Shown here one piece after another: positions 23,515 through 31,920 of a stretch of 43,657 bases of DNA. Position 1 is the first letter of the stretch, and every line of letters starts with the position of its first letter. Under the pieces are notes generated by a model. That model did not search any database, was not told the origin of the DNA, and saw only the letters and a program-made list of their open reading frames with translations. A program made the position numbers and the translations under genes. The DNA lies in the NCBI GenBank assembly GCA_042569905.1, contig JBHPHA010000006.1, positions 1 through 43,657 on the forward strand, read 5' to 3'. This DNA is from JBHPHA01 sp042569905 (lineage in GTDB: Bacteria > Patescibacteriota > Minisyncoccia > Moranbacterales > UBA9337).

Positions 23515-23561
23515 TTGCACCCAATTTATTTTAGTGATATAATATCACTATATGGTGATAT
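23515..23561 (+). promoter_or_regulatory. Promoter and palindromic operator of the RhuM-Fic gene
   Basis: TTGCAC (23515-23520), a 17-base spacer, TATAAT (23538-23543). The -10 lies inside a perfect palindrome AGTGATAT-A-ATATCACT (23533-23549), and a third GGTGATAT half-site follows around 23554-23561. A repressor bound here would block RNA polymerase. The gene's own N-terminal DNA-binding domain is a natural candidate. Confidence 0.7.
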
Positions 23562-23591
23562 TTTCTTGAGTATAAAATAGCTTTTAAAAAT

Positions 23592-24557
23592 ATGAAAAAT
23601 AAAAATATGAAAAACAATTTAATATATCAATCAAAAAGCGGAAAGATTGAATTTCGAGGTGATCTTGAGGGAGAGACTATTTGGGGAACGCAACAACAAA
23701 TAGCTAATGTTTTTGAAATTGACAGAACGGTCGTTACTAGGCATATTGGAAATATATTTCAAGATGGCGAAGTTGATCAAGAAAGCAATGTGCAAAAAAT
23801 ACACATTGCTAATTCGGATAAACCAGTAAAAATATATTCACTTGATATGATATTATCTGTTGGGTATAGAGTTAATTCATCGAAGGCGATTTTGTTTAGG
23901 AAATGGGCTACAAAAGTTTTAAGAAAGCACATTGTTAATGGTTACACTGTAAGCAGAAAAAGAGTTGGCGAAAATTATGAAAAGTTTCTAGTAGCAATTT
24001 CTGGGATAAGAGCGGTTTTGCCGAAAGGTGGTGTGCTTGAGAGCTCGGAAGTTCTCGATCTTGTGAATTCATTTGCTTTGGCATGGCTTTCACTTGGTGC
24101 TTATGACTCAGAAAAGCTTCCTGGTGAGGGTGTGACCAAAAGAAGTGTGATGTTTACTGCTAATGAGCTTGTGAATGCCCTGAGCGATTTTAGACAGGAA
24201 TTAGTTAAAAAAGATCAGGCAACGGTTTTGTTTGGTCAAGAGAGATACAAAGGGTCAGTGGCTGGGATTGTTGATGATATTTTTCAGTCTTTTCAAAAAG
24301 GGGAATTATATGCTACAGTCGAACATAAAGCGGCGCATCTCCTGTATGCTATTGTAAAAGACCGTCCTTTTGCAGACGGAAACAAGCGAAGTGGTGCATT
24401 TGCGTTTGTTTGGTTCCTAAGGATGTCTGGTGTACTTCGAACTGGAATCACTCCAGAAGCTCTGACAGCTCTGACTATCTTGGTAGCTGAAAGTGACCCG
24501 AAAGATAAGGATAAGATTATAGGATTAGTGTTAATTTTGTTACAAAATAAATATTAA
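23592..24557 (+). CDS. RhuM-type DNA-binding domain fused to a Fic/Doc domain
   Basis: This 321-residue protein has a RhuM-like N-terminal half (about 10-130): IWGTQQQIANVFEIDRTVVT then a helix-turn-helix, and VNSSKAILFRKWATKVLRKH. The C-terminal half is Fic/Doc-like (about 150-320), with the core DRPFADGNKRSGAF at 257-270. Fic/Doc enzymes transfer AMP or phosphate to target proteins and often act as toxins. The usual catalytic His of HPFxDGNKR is Arg 258 here (codon CGT, one base from CAT), so activity may be lost or changed. Start at 23592; an in-frame ATG at 23607 is also possible. Confidence 0.85.
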   Translation: MKNKNMKNNLIYQSKSGKIEFRGDLEGETIWGTQQQIANVFEIDRTVVTRHIGNIFQDGEVDQESNVQKIHIANSDKPVKIYSLDMILSVGYRVNSSKAILFRKWATKVLRKHIVNGYTVSRKRVGENYEKFLVAISGIRAVLPKGGVLESSEVLDLVNSFALAWLSLGAYDSEKLPGEGVTKRSVMFTANELVNALSDFRQELVKKDQATVLFGQERYKGSVAGIVDDIFQSFQKGELYATVEHKAAHLLYAIVKDRPFADGNKRSGAFAFVWFLRMSGVLRTGITPEALTALTILVAESDPKDKDKIIGLVLILLQNKY

Positions 24558-24606
24558 GTAAATTACTGAAGAGAAATTTAGTGTAAATAAGTTTAAATAT
24601 AAAATT

Positions 24607-24930
24607 ATGAAAAAAATATTAGAGTTTATTGATGTTCAAGATGAGAGATTGAGAAAAACGCATGACAACTATCTTGATGAAGAAAAAAGAGCTTTGGCTC
24701 GAATGGTGAAACTTTCTGAAGAGGTGGGAGAATTGGCTGACGAAGTATTGTCCTTCAATTCAATGCAAAGAGATGATAAAATAGAGAAGCATTCAATAGA
24801 AAGTGTTTCTGGTGAAGTGGCAGATGTTTTGATTACAACTTTACTTCTTGCAAAAGTAATGAAGGTTGATGTCGAGGATGCGCTTGAGAAAAAAATCAAA
24901 GCTTTAAATAAGAGATTTGAAAATGTTTAA
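24607..24930 (+). CDS. MazG-like nucleotide pyrophosphohydrolase
   Basis: The 107 residues are all helical, with the metal-binding pattern LSEEVGELADEVL (E-E-x-x-E) and later SGEVADVLITTLLLAK (E-x-x-D). These mark the MazG/all-alpha NTP-PPase superfamily, which removes pyrophosphate from (d)NTPs and cleans the nucleotide pool. It is a single-domain form, followed directly by a 40-bp palindromic terminator. It opens a run of nucleotide-handling enzymes. Confidence 0.85.
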   Translation: MKKILEFIDVQDERLRKTHDNYLDEEKRALARMVKLSEEVGELADEVLSFNSMQRDDKIEKHSIESVSGEVADVLITTLLLAKVMKVDVEDALEKKIKALNKRFENV

Positions 24931-24969
24931 AAATGTATCTTTAAATGTACATTTAAAGATACATTTTTT
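24929..24969. terminator. Perfect 40-bp palindrome acting as terminator
   Basis: Bases 24929-24968 are fully self-complementary around GTAC (24947-24950), ending in a run of six T. The left arm overlaps the stop codon region of the MazG-like gene. It can work in both directions. Confidence 0.85.
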
Positions 24970-24989
24970 AAGAATAATTTTAAAATAAG

Positions 24990-25508
24990 ATGGAGTATAA
25001 AAACAAGGAGTTTGTTTCAAAGAAATTCAGAGGAGTTGATTTTACGGGAATGTCATTTGAAAATTCCACTTTTGAAAGATGTGTTTTTGATGAGTGTAAT
25101 TTGTCGAATATGAATTTGGAAGATGTTCGATTTCTGAATGTGACTTTCAAAGAATGTAAGATTTTGGGATTGAATTTTACGAAATGTAATAGATTTGTTT
25201 TTGATTTGAGTTTTGAAGAATGCTTGGTTAGGATGTGTTCTTTTTCGGAACTGGATTTGAGAAGAAGAGAGTTTGTGAATTGTGAGGTTTTGGATTGTGA
25301 TTTTATGGGTACAAATCTTTCAAGAGTTAGCTTTGAGAATTCAAATTTGGAAGGGAGTCTTTTTCATAAAACTGATCTGAGATTTGCATCATTCAAAGGT
25401 GCAGTGAACTATAATATAGACCCACATCAAAACACTCTCAAAAAAACAAAATTCTCAATCCCTGAGGCAGTTTCTTTATTGAGTATTTTTGATATAGAAT
25501 TAGAGTAA
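24990..25508 (+). CDS. Pentapeptide repeat protein
   Basis: The 172 residues are built of A(D/N)LXX-type repeats with Phe or Leu at the centre of each pentapeptide, for example NSTFERCVFDECNLSNMNLE and TNLSRVSFENSNLEGSLF. They form a right-handed beta helix like Qnr and MfpA, which mimic DNA. The C-terminal tail VNYNIDPHQNTLKKTKFSIP is the cap common to this subfamily. The role is unknown; some relatives protect gyrase. The gene lies between a terminator and the HAD gene. Confidence 0.9.
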   Translation: MEYKNKEFVSKKFRGVDFTGMSFENSTFERCVFDECNLSNMNLEDVRFLNVTFKECKILGLNFTKCNRFVFDLSFEECLVRMCSFSELDLRRREFVNCEVLDCDFMGTNLSRVSFENSNLEGSLFHKTDLRFASFKGAVNYNIDPHQNTLKKTKFSIPEAVSLLSIFDIELE

Positions 25509-25539
25509 GAATAAATTGGGTAAAATAAATTTAAAATAT

Positions 25540-26277
25540 ATGAAACCAAAGGTAATATTTTTTGATGTATACCAAACACTAATATCTATTGATGATAGCG
25601 GAAATGAAGAAGCCTGGGGTGTTTTTTCAGAGTACTTAAATAGGCAAGGAATTTCCGTTGATGCCCTGCAATTTAAGAAAATGGTTGAAGGAGAAAATGA
25701 AAAATACTATGAGGAAGTTGGTGATTCTGAAAAGAAATTGAGGCATCATAGTATATATAATTCTGTTAATGCTGTATTTTTGAATTATGATATTAAGATT
25801 GGTAGGGATGAATTGCTTGATTTAATTTGGGAGTTTAGGCAGGTGTATGTTTCTGACTTAGGGCTTTATCCTGGGGTGAAAGATATGTTGCATGAGCTAT
25901 CTAAAAAATATATCCTATCTACGGCTAGCTATGCGCAATCTTTTTCTACTCGGAATGAGTTGAAAAAGCTTGGTATAGATCAGTATTTTTCACATTTTAT
26001 TTTCTCTTCGGATATTGGCTATAGAAAGACTAGTCAAAGATTTTTTGAAATATGTTTGCAGGAGACTAGTAGTAATTCAGAAGAGTGTTTGATGATCGGG
26101 GATAATTATTTGCAAGACGTGGTAACTCCGAAGAAAGCTGGACTTAAGGCAATTTTGGTAAAAAACCCGTTGACTGATGGTAAAAATGTTATCAATGATG
26201 TCGAACCAGATGGTGTTGTTGAGCTGAAAGATATATTAACTCTCCCGTCGGTTATTCGTTCAATTTGCGAAGTATAA
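25540..26277 (+). CDS. HAD superfamily hydrolase, haloacid dehalogenase-like
   Basis: About 245 residues from ATG 25540; TTG 25516 would add eight residues. Motif I is FFDVYQTLI (D-x-Y-x-T, the haloacid-dehalogenase variant). Motif II lies near ILSTASYAQ, and motif IV is LMIGDNYLQDV. The cap domain is helical (about 15-95). HAD enzymes remove phosphate or halide from small metabolites; the substrate cannot be deduced. It follows the pentapeptide gene closely and precedes an HD protein. Confidence 0.85.
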   Translation: MKPKVIFFDVYQTLISIDDSGNEEAWGVFSEYLNRQGISVDALQFKKMVEGENEKYYEEVGDSEKKLRHHSIYNSVNAVFLNYDIKIGRDELLDLIWEFRQVYVSDLGLYPGVKDMLHELSKKYILSTASYAQSFSTRNELKKLGIDQYFSHFIFSSDIGYRKTSQRFFEICLQETSSNSEECLMIGDNYLQDVVTPKKAGLKAILVKNPLTDGKNVINDVEPDGVVELKDILTLPSVIRSICEV

Positions 26278-26314
26278 TAAGATAAATAGTGTTAAAATGT
26301 TAAGTATAAAAAAT

Positions 26315-26836
26315 ATGAAAAAATCTTTGAATGTGAAATTTGAGAAGGCTGTGCGTATGCTTGCGGAACATATGCCGGTTTCTGATGAGACAAGTAGGAA
26401 GCCTGTGATGTTTCATGATATTAGAGTTGGGGTCTATTTGTATGAAAGTGGTTATTCTGAGGACGTTGTTTTGGCAGGTGTATTGCATGATGTCATTGAA
26501 TGGTCAGAGGTGACTGAGGAAATGGTGAGAGACGAATTCGGAGATGAAGTTTTGAGACTGATTCTTGCAAGTACGAAAGATGATTCGATTGAGAGTGGAG
26601 ATGAAAAGAATAAAGAGCTCATCAGGCGATGCGTGGAGAATGGACAAAATGCGTTGATTATTAAGGCTGCTGATCTCATGGACAGTTTTAAATGGTATTT
26701 TATGGAGGATAATCAAGATCAACTTCAAGGTCACTGTGTGAAAAATGCCAATTTGATTTTAGATAATTTGCCAGAAGATTTCGATGATGAAATATTTGAT
26801 GAGTTAAAAGAATGGAGAGATGAGGTTTCTAATTAA
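26315..26836 (+). CDS. HD-domain protein, SpoT/Mesh1-like
   Basis: About 173 residues from ATG 26315; ATG 26297 adds six residues. The pattern RVGVYLYESGYSEDVVLAGV followed by LHDVIEWSEVT is the HD signature of the RelA/SpoT hydrolase and Mesh1 group. The later LIIKAADLMDSF supplies the final metal ligand Asp. Such proteins hydrolyse (p)ppGpp or related nucleotides. No synthetase domain is present, so if it acts on (p)ppGpp it would only break it down. It is the third gene of the nucleotide-handling run. Confidence 0.8.
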   Translation: MKKSLNVKFEKAVRMLAEHMPVSDETSRKPVMFHDIRVGVYLYESGYSEDVVLAGVLHDVIEWSEVTEEMVRDEFGDEVLRLILASTKDDSIESGDEKNKELIRRCVENGQNALIIKAADLMDSFKWYFMEDNQDQLQGHCVKNANLILDNLPEDFDDEIFDELKEWRDEVSN

Positions 26837-26923
26837 TGTTTGCTGATCTGGAAAGTAACTTGTTTGGAATACATATTTAATTAAGATTTAGTTATTAGTA
26901 TATTACTGCAATTGAGAAAGGAT

Positions 26924-26992
26924 AGATTCCGGATAAACTATTTTTCTAAATTTCGTACCTCAATTTGAAAAGTATGTTTTCCGGAATGACAT
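26924..26992. repeat. Dispersed imperfect palindromic repeat, copy B
   Basis: GATTCCGGATAA and TTCCGGAATGACA flank an AT-rich core. The block is related to 11983-12053. Ends are complementary (TTCCGG / CCGGAA). Confidence 0.5.
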
Positions 26993-27095
26993 GATTTGGG
27001 ATGTAAGATTAGAAGATGAATTTTCAATGATTAAGTTTTCAAGTAATGAGAGTCTTGTAGTGGAAGGTAGTGTAATTGGATTTGTTGTGAGGGTG

Positions 27096-27150
27096 AGATC
27101 TCTCGACTTCACTTCACTCGTTCCTCGTTTCGCTTCGCTCGAGATGACAT
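27096..27150. repeat. Palindromic intergenic repeat, GAGATCTCTCG...CTCGAGATGACAT type
   Basis: Ends GATCTCTCGA and TCGAGATGACA are complementary, with a core of alternating TTCACT/CGCTTCGCTC. The end GATGACA matches copies A and B. The 26837-27203 gap otherwise holds nothing that I can name. Confidence 0.5.
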
Positions 27151-27203
27151 GATGGGGTGATGTGAATTGGGGATATTGATATGAGGTAAATAAATAGAAA
27201 ATT

Positions 27204-27656
27204 ATGAAAAAAGAAAAACATAAAATAATTCCAGCGTCGTATTTGGTTTTGAAGAAGGACGAAAAGGTTTTGTTGTTGAGGCGATTTAACACTGGATATG
27301 AAGATGGGAAATATAGCTTGGTTGCGGGACATGTTGAGTCTGGGGAAAGTTTTACTCAATGTGTTATTCGTGAGGCGAAGGAAGAAGCTGGGGTTGATTT
27401 GGATCCGCGCCATTTGAAAGTTGGTTGTATGATGCATAGAGACTCGGGTACAGAGAAGGATAGTCAAAGAATAGATTCTTTTTTTGTGGCTGAAAAATGG
27501 GAAGGGGAAATTGAAAACAAAGAATCACACAAATGTGATGACCTGTCCTGGTTTCATCTAGATGAAATCCCAGAAAACATAATCCCCTACATCAAAAAAG
27601 CACTAGAAAACATTAAAAATAATATATTCTACGATGAACACGGTTGGTGTGAGTAA
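27204..27656 (+). CDS. Nudix hydrolase (first of two)
   Basis: This 150-residue protein has a complete Nudix box, GHVESGESFTQCVIREAKEE followed by AGVDL (G-x5-E-x7-REUXEEXGU). The N-terminal strand IPASYLVLKKDEKVLLLRRF fits MutT-like proteins. Nudix enzymes hydrolyse nucleoside diphosphates linked to another group, for example oxidised dNTPs. A second Nudix gene follows after 15 bases, and the two share a transcript. The substrate is not known. Confidence 0.9.
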   Translation: MKKEKHKIIPASYLVLKKDEKVLLLRRFNTGYEDGKYSLVAGHVESGESFTQCVIREAKEEAGVDLDPRHLKVGCMMHRDSGTEKDSQRIDSFFVAEKWEGEIENKESHKCDDLSWFHLDEIPENIIPYIKKALENIKNNIFYDEHGWCE

Positions 27657-27671
27657 TTTTGTAATAAAAAA

Positions 27672-28094
27672 ATGAAAAAGAAAAAACTAATTGTTTTGGG
27701 CTTAGTAGAGAATAATAAGGGAGAGTTTCTGCTTAGTCAAAGAAATGATCCGGATGTTCCTGAGGCTCATTTGAAATGGGATTTATTGGGCGGAACTAAT
27801 GAATTTGGAGAAAGTATTGAAGATACATTGAAGCGTGAGGTTTTTGAGGAATCTGGCTTAAATGTCAAAGTTGGCGATATGCTTTCAAAAAGTATTTCCA
27901 GGGTTTGGGATCATAAGCTTTTTGATTTGCATGTGGTCGTTTTTTGTCATCACTGTAGATATGTAAGTGGAGAAACCCACTTGAGTGATCCAAAGATTTA
28001 CGATTTAAAATGGGTAAAGAAAGAGGAATTGATTGATTATGATTTTTTACCCACTACTCAATTTTTTATTGATTTGATCTTGGGGAAAAAATAG
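27672..28094 (+). CDS. Nudix hydrolase (second of two)
   Basis: This 140-residue protein has a complete Nudix box: GGTNEFGESIEDTLKREVFE followed by ESGLNV. The strand LGLVENNKGEFLLSQRNDPD precedes it. It differs clearly from the preceding Nudix protein outside the box, so a recent duplication is unlikely and the substrates probably differ. It ends the nucleotide-handling run before aspS. Confidence 0.9.
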   Translation: MKKKKLIVLGLVENNKGEFLLSQRNDPDVPEAHLKWDLLGGTNEFGESIEDTLKREVFEESGLNVKVGDMLSKSISRVWDHKLFDLHVVVFCHHCRYVSGETHLSDPKIYDLKWVKKEELIDYDFLPTTQFFIDLILGKK

Positions 28095-28124
28095 GAAATA
28101 TGAAGCTTGCAAAAAAGCGGGAAT

Positions 28125-28153
28125 TTGACTAAGATAAGGGAAAGGAGTAAGAT
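28125..28153 (+). promoter_or_regulatory. Probable promoter of aspS
   Basis: TTGACT (28125-28130), a 17-base spacer, TAAGAT (28148-28153), about 57 bases before the aspS start. Confidence 0.6.
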
Positions 28154-28209
28154 GTAACTTCGGATGTTTTTGCGTCTGTTAATTAGATTTTAAATTAGAG
28201 TTTATATAT

Positions 28210-29997
28210 ATGATAAGAACACATACTTGTGGTGAATTGCGTGATTCAAATGTTGGAGAGGAAGTGACTTTGACTGGATGGGTTCACAGAAGAAGGGATC
28301 ATGGGGGGATTATTTTTATTGACCTTAGAGATCGTTATGGATTGACTCAGATTAAGTTTAATCCAGAAATTAATAATGAGACTTTAGATGAGGCTGACAA
28401 GCTTAGAAGTGAGTGGGTTGTGAAGGTGACTGGAAAAATAGCTGCTCGTCCGAATGATATGATTAATTCTAAAATTGATACAGGATCAATCGAGCTTGAG
28501 GTTGAAGAATTAGAGATTTTAAATAAATCAGAAACTCCTCCTTTTGAGTTGGATCAAGAAAAAAGTGGTGAAGCAAATGAGAACCTTAGACTGAAGTATC
28601 GCTTTGTTGATTTGAGACGACCAGAACTTCAAAATATTTTAGTAAAAAAAGATAAATTCATTTCATATATTAGGGATTATTTTCATAAGAATGACTTTAC
28701 GGAAGTGCAAACCCCTATTTTAGCGAATTCTTCTCCAGAAGGAGCGCGTGATTTTTTGGTTCCTTCTCGTATGCATCCAGGAAAATTCTATGCTCTTCCG
28801 CAAGCACCTCAACAGTTCAAGCAACTTTTGATGGTTGGAGGAATGGATAAATATTTCCAAATCGCGCCTTGTTTTCGTGATGAAGACCCGAGAATGGATA
28901 GGCATTATGGCGAATTTTATCAGTTGGATATGGAGATGAGTTTTGTTGAACAGGAAGATGTTTTTGATGTGACAGAACCTCTTATGCTTGATCTTACTAA
29001 AGAATTTTCAGAAAAAGAAATCATTGGATTGAATGATGAAAATAGGATGAAAAGAATTCCTTGGAAAGAGGCGATGAATAAGTATGGAATTGATAAACCA
29101 GATCTTCGCTTTGGATTGGAAATTGAGCCAGTTACTGAGATGGTGGAAGGTTGTGGCTTTGGTGTTTTTGCAAATGTAGCAAAAGATGGTGGGGTTATTC
29201 ACGCACTGAAAGTTGACGGTGGTGCAAAATTTTCAAGAAAAGAAATTGATGAGCTGACAAATATTGCAATTGAAAAAGGCGCAAAAGGTCTAGCGTATAT
29301 TATTGTTAAAGAAGACAATGAGCTTCAATCTCCAATCGTGAAATTTTTGGGAGATGACTTGGCTGGAAAAATTGTTGAAAAGGTTGAGGCTAAAGAAGGT
29401 GATATGATCTTTTTTGGAGCTGATAAGTGGAAGACAGTTTGTGATAGTTTAGGAGCTGTTAGAAATGAATGCGGTAGTAGACTGGGACTTAAGGATAATA
29501 AGAAAGCTGCTTGGTGTTGGATTGTTGATTTTCCAATGTATGATTATTCAGAAATAGAAGAGGGTAGAATTGATTTTTCTCATAATCCTTTTTCAATGCC
29601 ACAAGGAGGGATGAAATCTTTAGAGGAGGAAAATCCTTTGGATATCTTAGGATATCAGTACGACTTGATTTTAAATGGTTTTGAGGTTTCAAGTGGAGCG
29701 ATTAGAAATCATAATCCTGAGATTATGTATAAAGCATTTGAAATTGCTGGTTATAAAAAGGAAGAAGTTGATGAGAAATTTGGAGCGATGATTAATGCTT
29801 TTAAATTCGGTGCTCCTCCACATGGTGGAAATGCTCCTGGAATAGATAGGATTTTTATGGCACTTAATGACTTTGATTCGATTCGCGATGTATATGCTTT
29901 CCCTAAGGATGGAACAGGACGAGACTTGATGATGGATAGCCCAAGTGAAGTTGATGAGAGTCAGCTTAGAGAGGTTCATATAAAGTTGAGAAAATAG
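28210..29997 (+). CDS. aspS: Aspartyl-tRNA synthetase, bacterial type
   Basis: Charges tRNA-Asp (and possibly tRNA-Asn). The 595 residues hold the N-terminal OB-fold (VTLTGWVHRRRDHGGIIFID), motif 2 (FRDEDPRMDRHYGEFYQLD), the bacterial GAD insertion (about 290-410) and motif 3 (FGAPPHGGNAPGIDRIFMAL). The length and GAD domain are of the bacterial form. A tRNA-Asn lies at 36168-36239. The ATG is preceded by TTTATATAT, with no Shine-Dalgarno. Confidence 0.97.
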   Translation: MIRTHTCGELRDSNVGEEVTLTGWVHRRRDHGGIIFIDLRDRYGLTQIKFNPEINNETLDEADKLRSEWVVKVTGKIAARPNDMINSKIDTGSIELEVEELEILNKSETPPFELDQEKSGEANENLRLKYRFVDLRRPELQNILVKKDKFISYIRDYFHKNDFTEVQTPILANSSPEGARDFLVPSRMHPGKFYALPQAPQQFKQLLMVGGMDKYFQIAPCFRDEDPRMDRHYGEFYQLDMEMSFVEQEDVFDVTEPLMLDLTKEFSEKEIIGLNDENRMKRIPWKEAMNKYGIDKPDLRFGLEIEPVTEMVEGCGFGVFANVAKDGGVIHALKVDGGAKFSRKEIDELTNIAIEKGAKGLAYIIVKEDNELQSPIVKFLGDDLAGKIVEKVEAKEGDMIFFGADKWKTVCDSLGAVRNECGSRLGLKDNKKAAWCWIVDFPMYDYSEIEEGRIDFSHNPFSMPQGGMKSLEEENPLDILGYQYDLILNGFEVSSGAIRNHNPEIMYKAFEIAGYKKEEVDEKFGAMINAFKFGAPPHGGNAPGIDRIFMALNDFDSIRDVYAFPKDGTGRDLMMDSPSEVDESQLREVHIKLRK

Positions 29998-30036
29998 GGT
30001 TTTTAAAATAAAATCTAATTACTGATTACTAAGCTT

Positions 30037-31830
30037 ATGTCAGATGTAGAGGAGGTAAAAAGTAAAATAAATATAGTTGATTTCTTAGGTGAATATCTTC
30101 GATTAGAAAAGGCTGGGAATAACTGGAAAGCTCCCTGTCCTTTTCATAATGAAAAAACAGCCTCTTTTATGGCTAGTGAGGAAAAACAAATGTGGCATTG
30201 TTTTGGTTGCGGTAAGGGTGGAGACATTTTTACTTTTCTGATGGATATGGAGGGTTTGGAATTTCGAGAGGCTTTGAAGATTCTGGCAGAAAAAGCTGGG
30301 GTTGAGTTGTCGATAAGTGCACCTGGTGAGAATGGAGAATCTTCAAATGATAAGAATAAGATTTTTGATATGTTGAGTCTAGCTTCAAGATTCTATGAGA
30401 AGCAGCTTTGGGAAGGATCAGGAAAAGATATTCCATTGGGATATTTGAAGGAAAGAGGATTAAATGACGAGACAATGAAGTTATTTAATCTCGGATTTGC
30501 CCCAGATGGTTGGAATAATATTCAAGAGTTTTTAATTCAAAGAGGGTATGAGGTGAGTGATATTTTGAATTCAGGCCTCTTAGTTGAAAAGAATCAATCT
30601 TCTCAAGGAACTGGTTATAAGACTAATTCTTATGATAGATTTAGAAAAAGAATAATGTTCCCTATTTCTGATGCAATGGGTAGAGTAGTTGGGTTTACAT
30701 CAAGAGCTCTTCCTGGGGAAGATGATCAGGCAAAATATATTAATACTCCCGAGACTCAAGCTTATCACAAAAGCACGGCTCTTTATGGAATTGATAAGGC
30801 AAAAAGGTTTATCAAAGAAAGTGATTATGTTCTTTTGGTTGAGGGGAATATGGATGTTATTGCTTCAGCTCAATCTGGAATTAATAATGTGGTAGCTGTT
30901 TCTGGAACAGCTCTTACAAGCGAGCAATTGGATATTTTGAAAAGATATACTAAGAATATTAAAATGTTTTTTGACATGGATGATGCTGGGCAGAAGGCAG
31001 CACTTAGAAGTGCTGAGCTGGCTTTTCAAAAAGACTTAAATGTTTCAATTGTGAGTATTGAGGATGGTAAAGATGCTGCTGACTTGGTAAAAGATAATAA
31101 GGATAAATTTTTGAAAGCAGTAGATGACTCGGTTCCAGCTATGGAGTATTTCTTTAAAAAAACATTGAAAAAGTATAATAGAAGAGATGTCTCTCATAAA
31201 AAAATCATTGCTAGTGAAATCTTAAGTATCATAAGTAATTTTTCAAATGATATAGAGAAACATTATTGGGCAAAGCGTTTAGCAGAATCTTTGGAGATTG
31301 GAGAAAGCATTATTATCGACTCTCTCGGAAAGACTCAAAATTATTCAAGAAATGAAGAATTTCAGGAGGATGATGTGCAAGTTAGTTCAATAGGAAATCC
31401 AAGAAGAGTTGATATAATTAAGGAGAAAATAGTTGGAATAATTATTTCTAATCCAGAAGTTTGGAAAAAAGCTGTGAGTGAGAAAAAAATGGAGTTGAAT
31501 AATTATCTAAAAGATGGTAGTGTAAAAAGTGTGATTTTAGATAGTGGAGAAAGTTCTGGATTCCAGTTTGAAAAAATATTAGATAAGGTTGAGAATGGTG
31601 AGTACCTGAGAAAGCTATACTTTGATAATCAGCAGTATCGAAATGAAGATATCGATAATGATGCTGAGAATTGGGGTATTTTGGAGGAATATTTGATGGA
31701 ACTAGAAAAGGAATTAAGAAGAAATCAAAGAGAGTCTATTACAATAGCAATTAAGGATGCTGAAATGGCGGGAGACAAAGAGGCTATTGTGAAATTGACA
31801 CAGCAATTAGTGGAAATACCAAATGATTAG
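30037..31830 (+). CDS. dnaG: DNA primase
   Basis: DnaG makes RNA primers for DNA replication. The 597 residues show the N-terminal zinc ribbon (C34, H37, C55, C58 in CPFHNEKTASF and CFGCGKGGD), the RNA polymerase domain, and the TOPRIM core with LLVEGNMDVIA and MFFDMDDAGQKA. A helical C-terminal part would bind the helicase. The order dnaG-rpoD is the classical macromolecular-synthesis pair. Starts from ATG after GATTACTAAGCTT, no Shine-Dalgarno. Confidence 0.97.
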   Translation: MSDVEEVKSKINIVDFLGEYLRLEKAGNNWKAPCPFHNEKTASFMASEEKQMWHCFGCGKGGDIFTFLMDMEGLEFREALKILAEKAGVELSISAPGENGESSNDKNKIFDMLSLASRFYEKQLWEGSGKDIPLGYLKERGLNDETMKLFNLGFAPDGWNNIQEFLIQRGYEVSDILNSGLLVEKNQSSQGTGYKTNSYDRFRKRIMFPISDAMGRVVGFTSRALPGEDDQAKYINTPETQAYHKSTALYGIDKAKRFIKESDYVLLVEGNMDVIASAQSGINNVVAVSGTALTSEQLDILKRYTKNIKMFFDMDDAGQKAALRSAELAFQKDLNVSIVSIEDGKDAADLVKDNKDKFLKAVDDSVPAMEYFFKKTLKKYNRRDVSHKKIIASEILSIISNFSNDIEKHYWAKRLAESLEIGESIIIDSLGKTQNYSRNEEFQEDDVQVSSIGNPRRVDIIKEKIVGIIISNPEVWKKAVSEKKMELNNYLKDGSVKSVILDSGESSGFQFEKILDKVENGEYLRKLYFDNQQYRNEDIDNDAENWGILEEYLMELEKELRRNQRESITIAIKDAEMAGDKEAIVKLTQQLVEIPND

Positions 31831-31920
31831 TAGGAAAAATAAGGATTTCCTGTGTTTTTTGGTATAGAATTGCGATTTTCATGTTTTAATATTAATATAA
31901 GAATTTACATATCTAATTAA

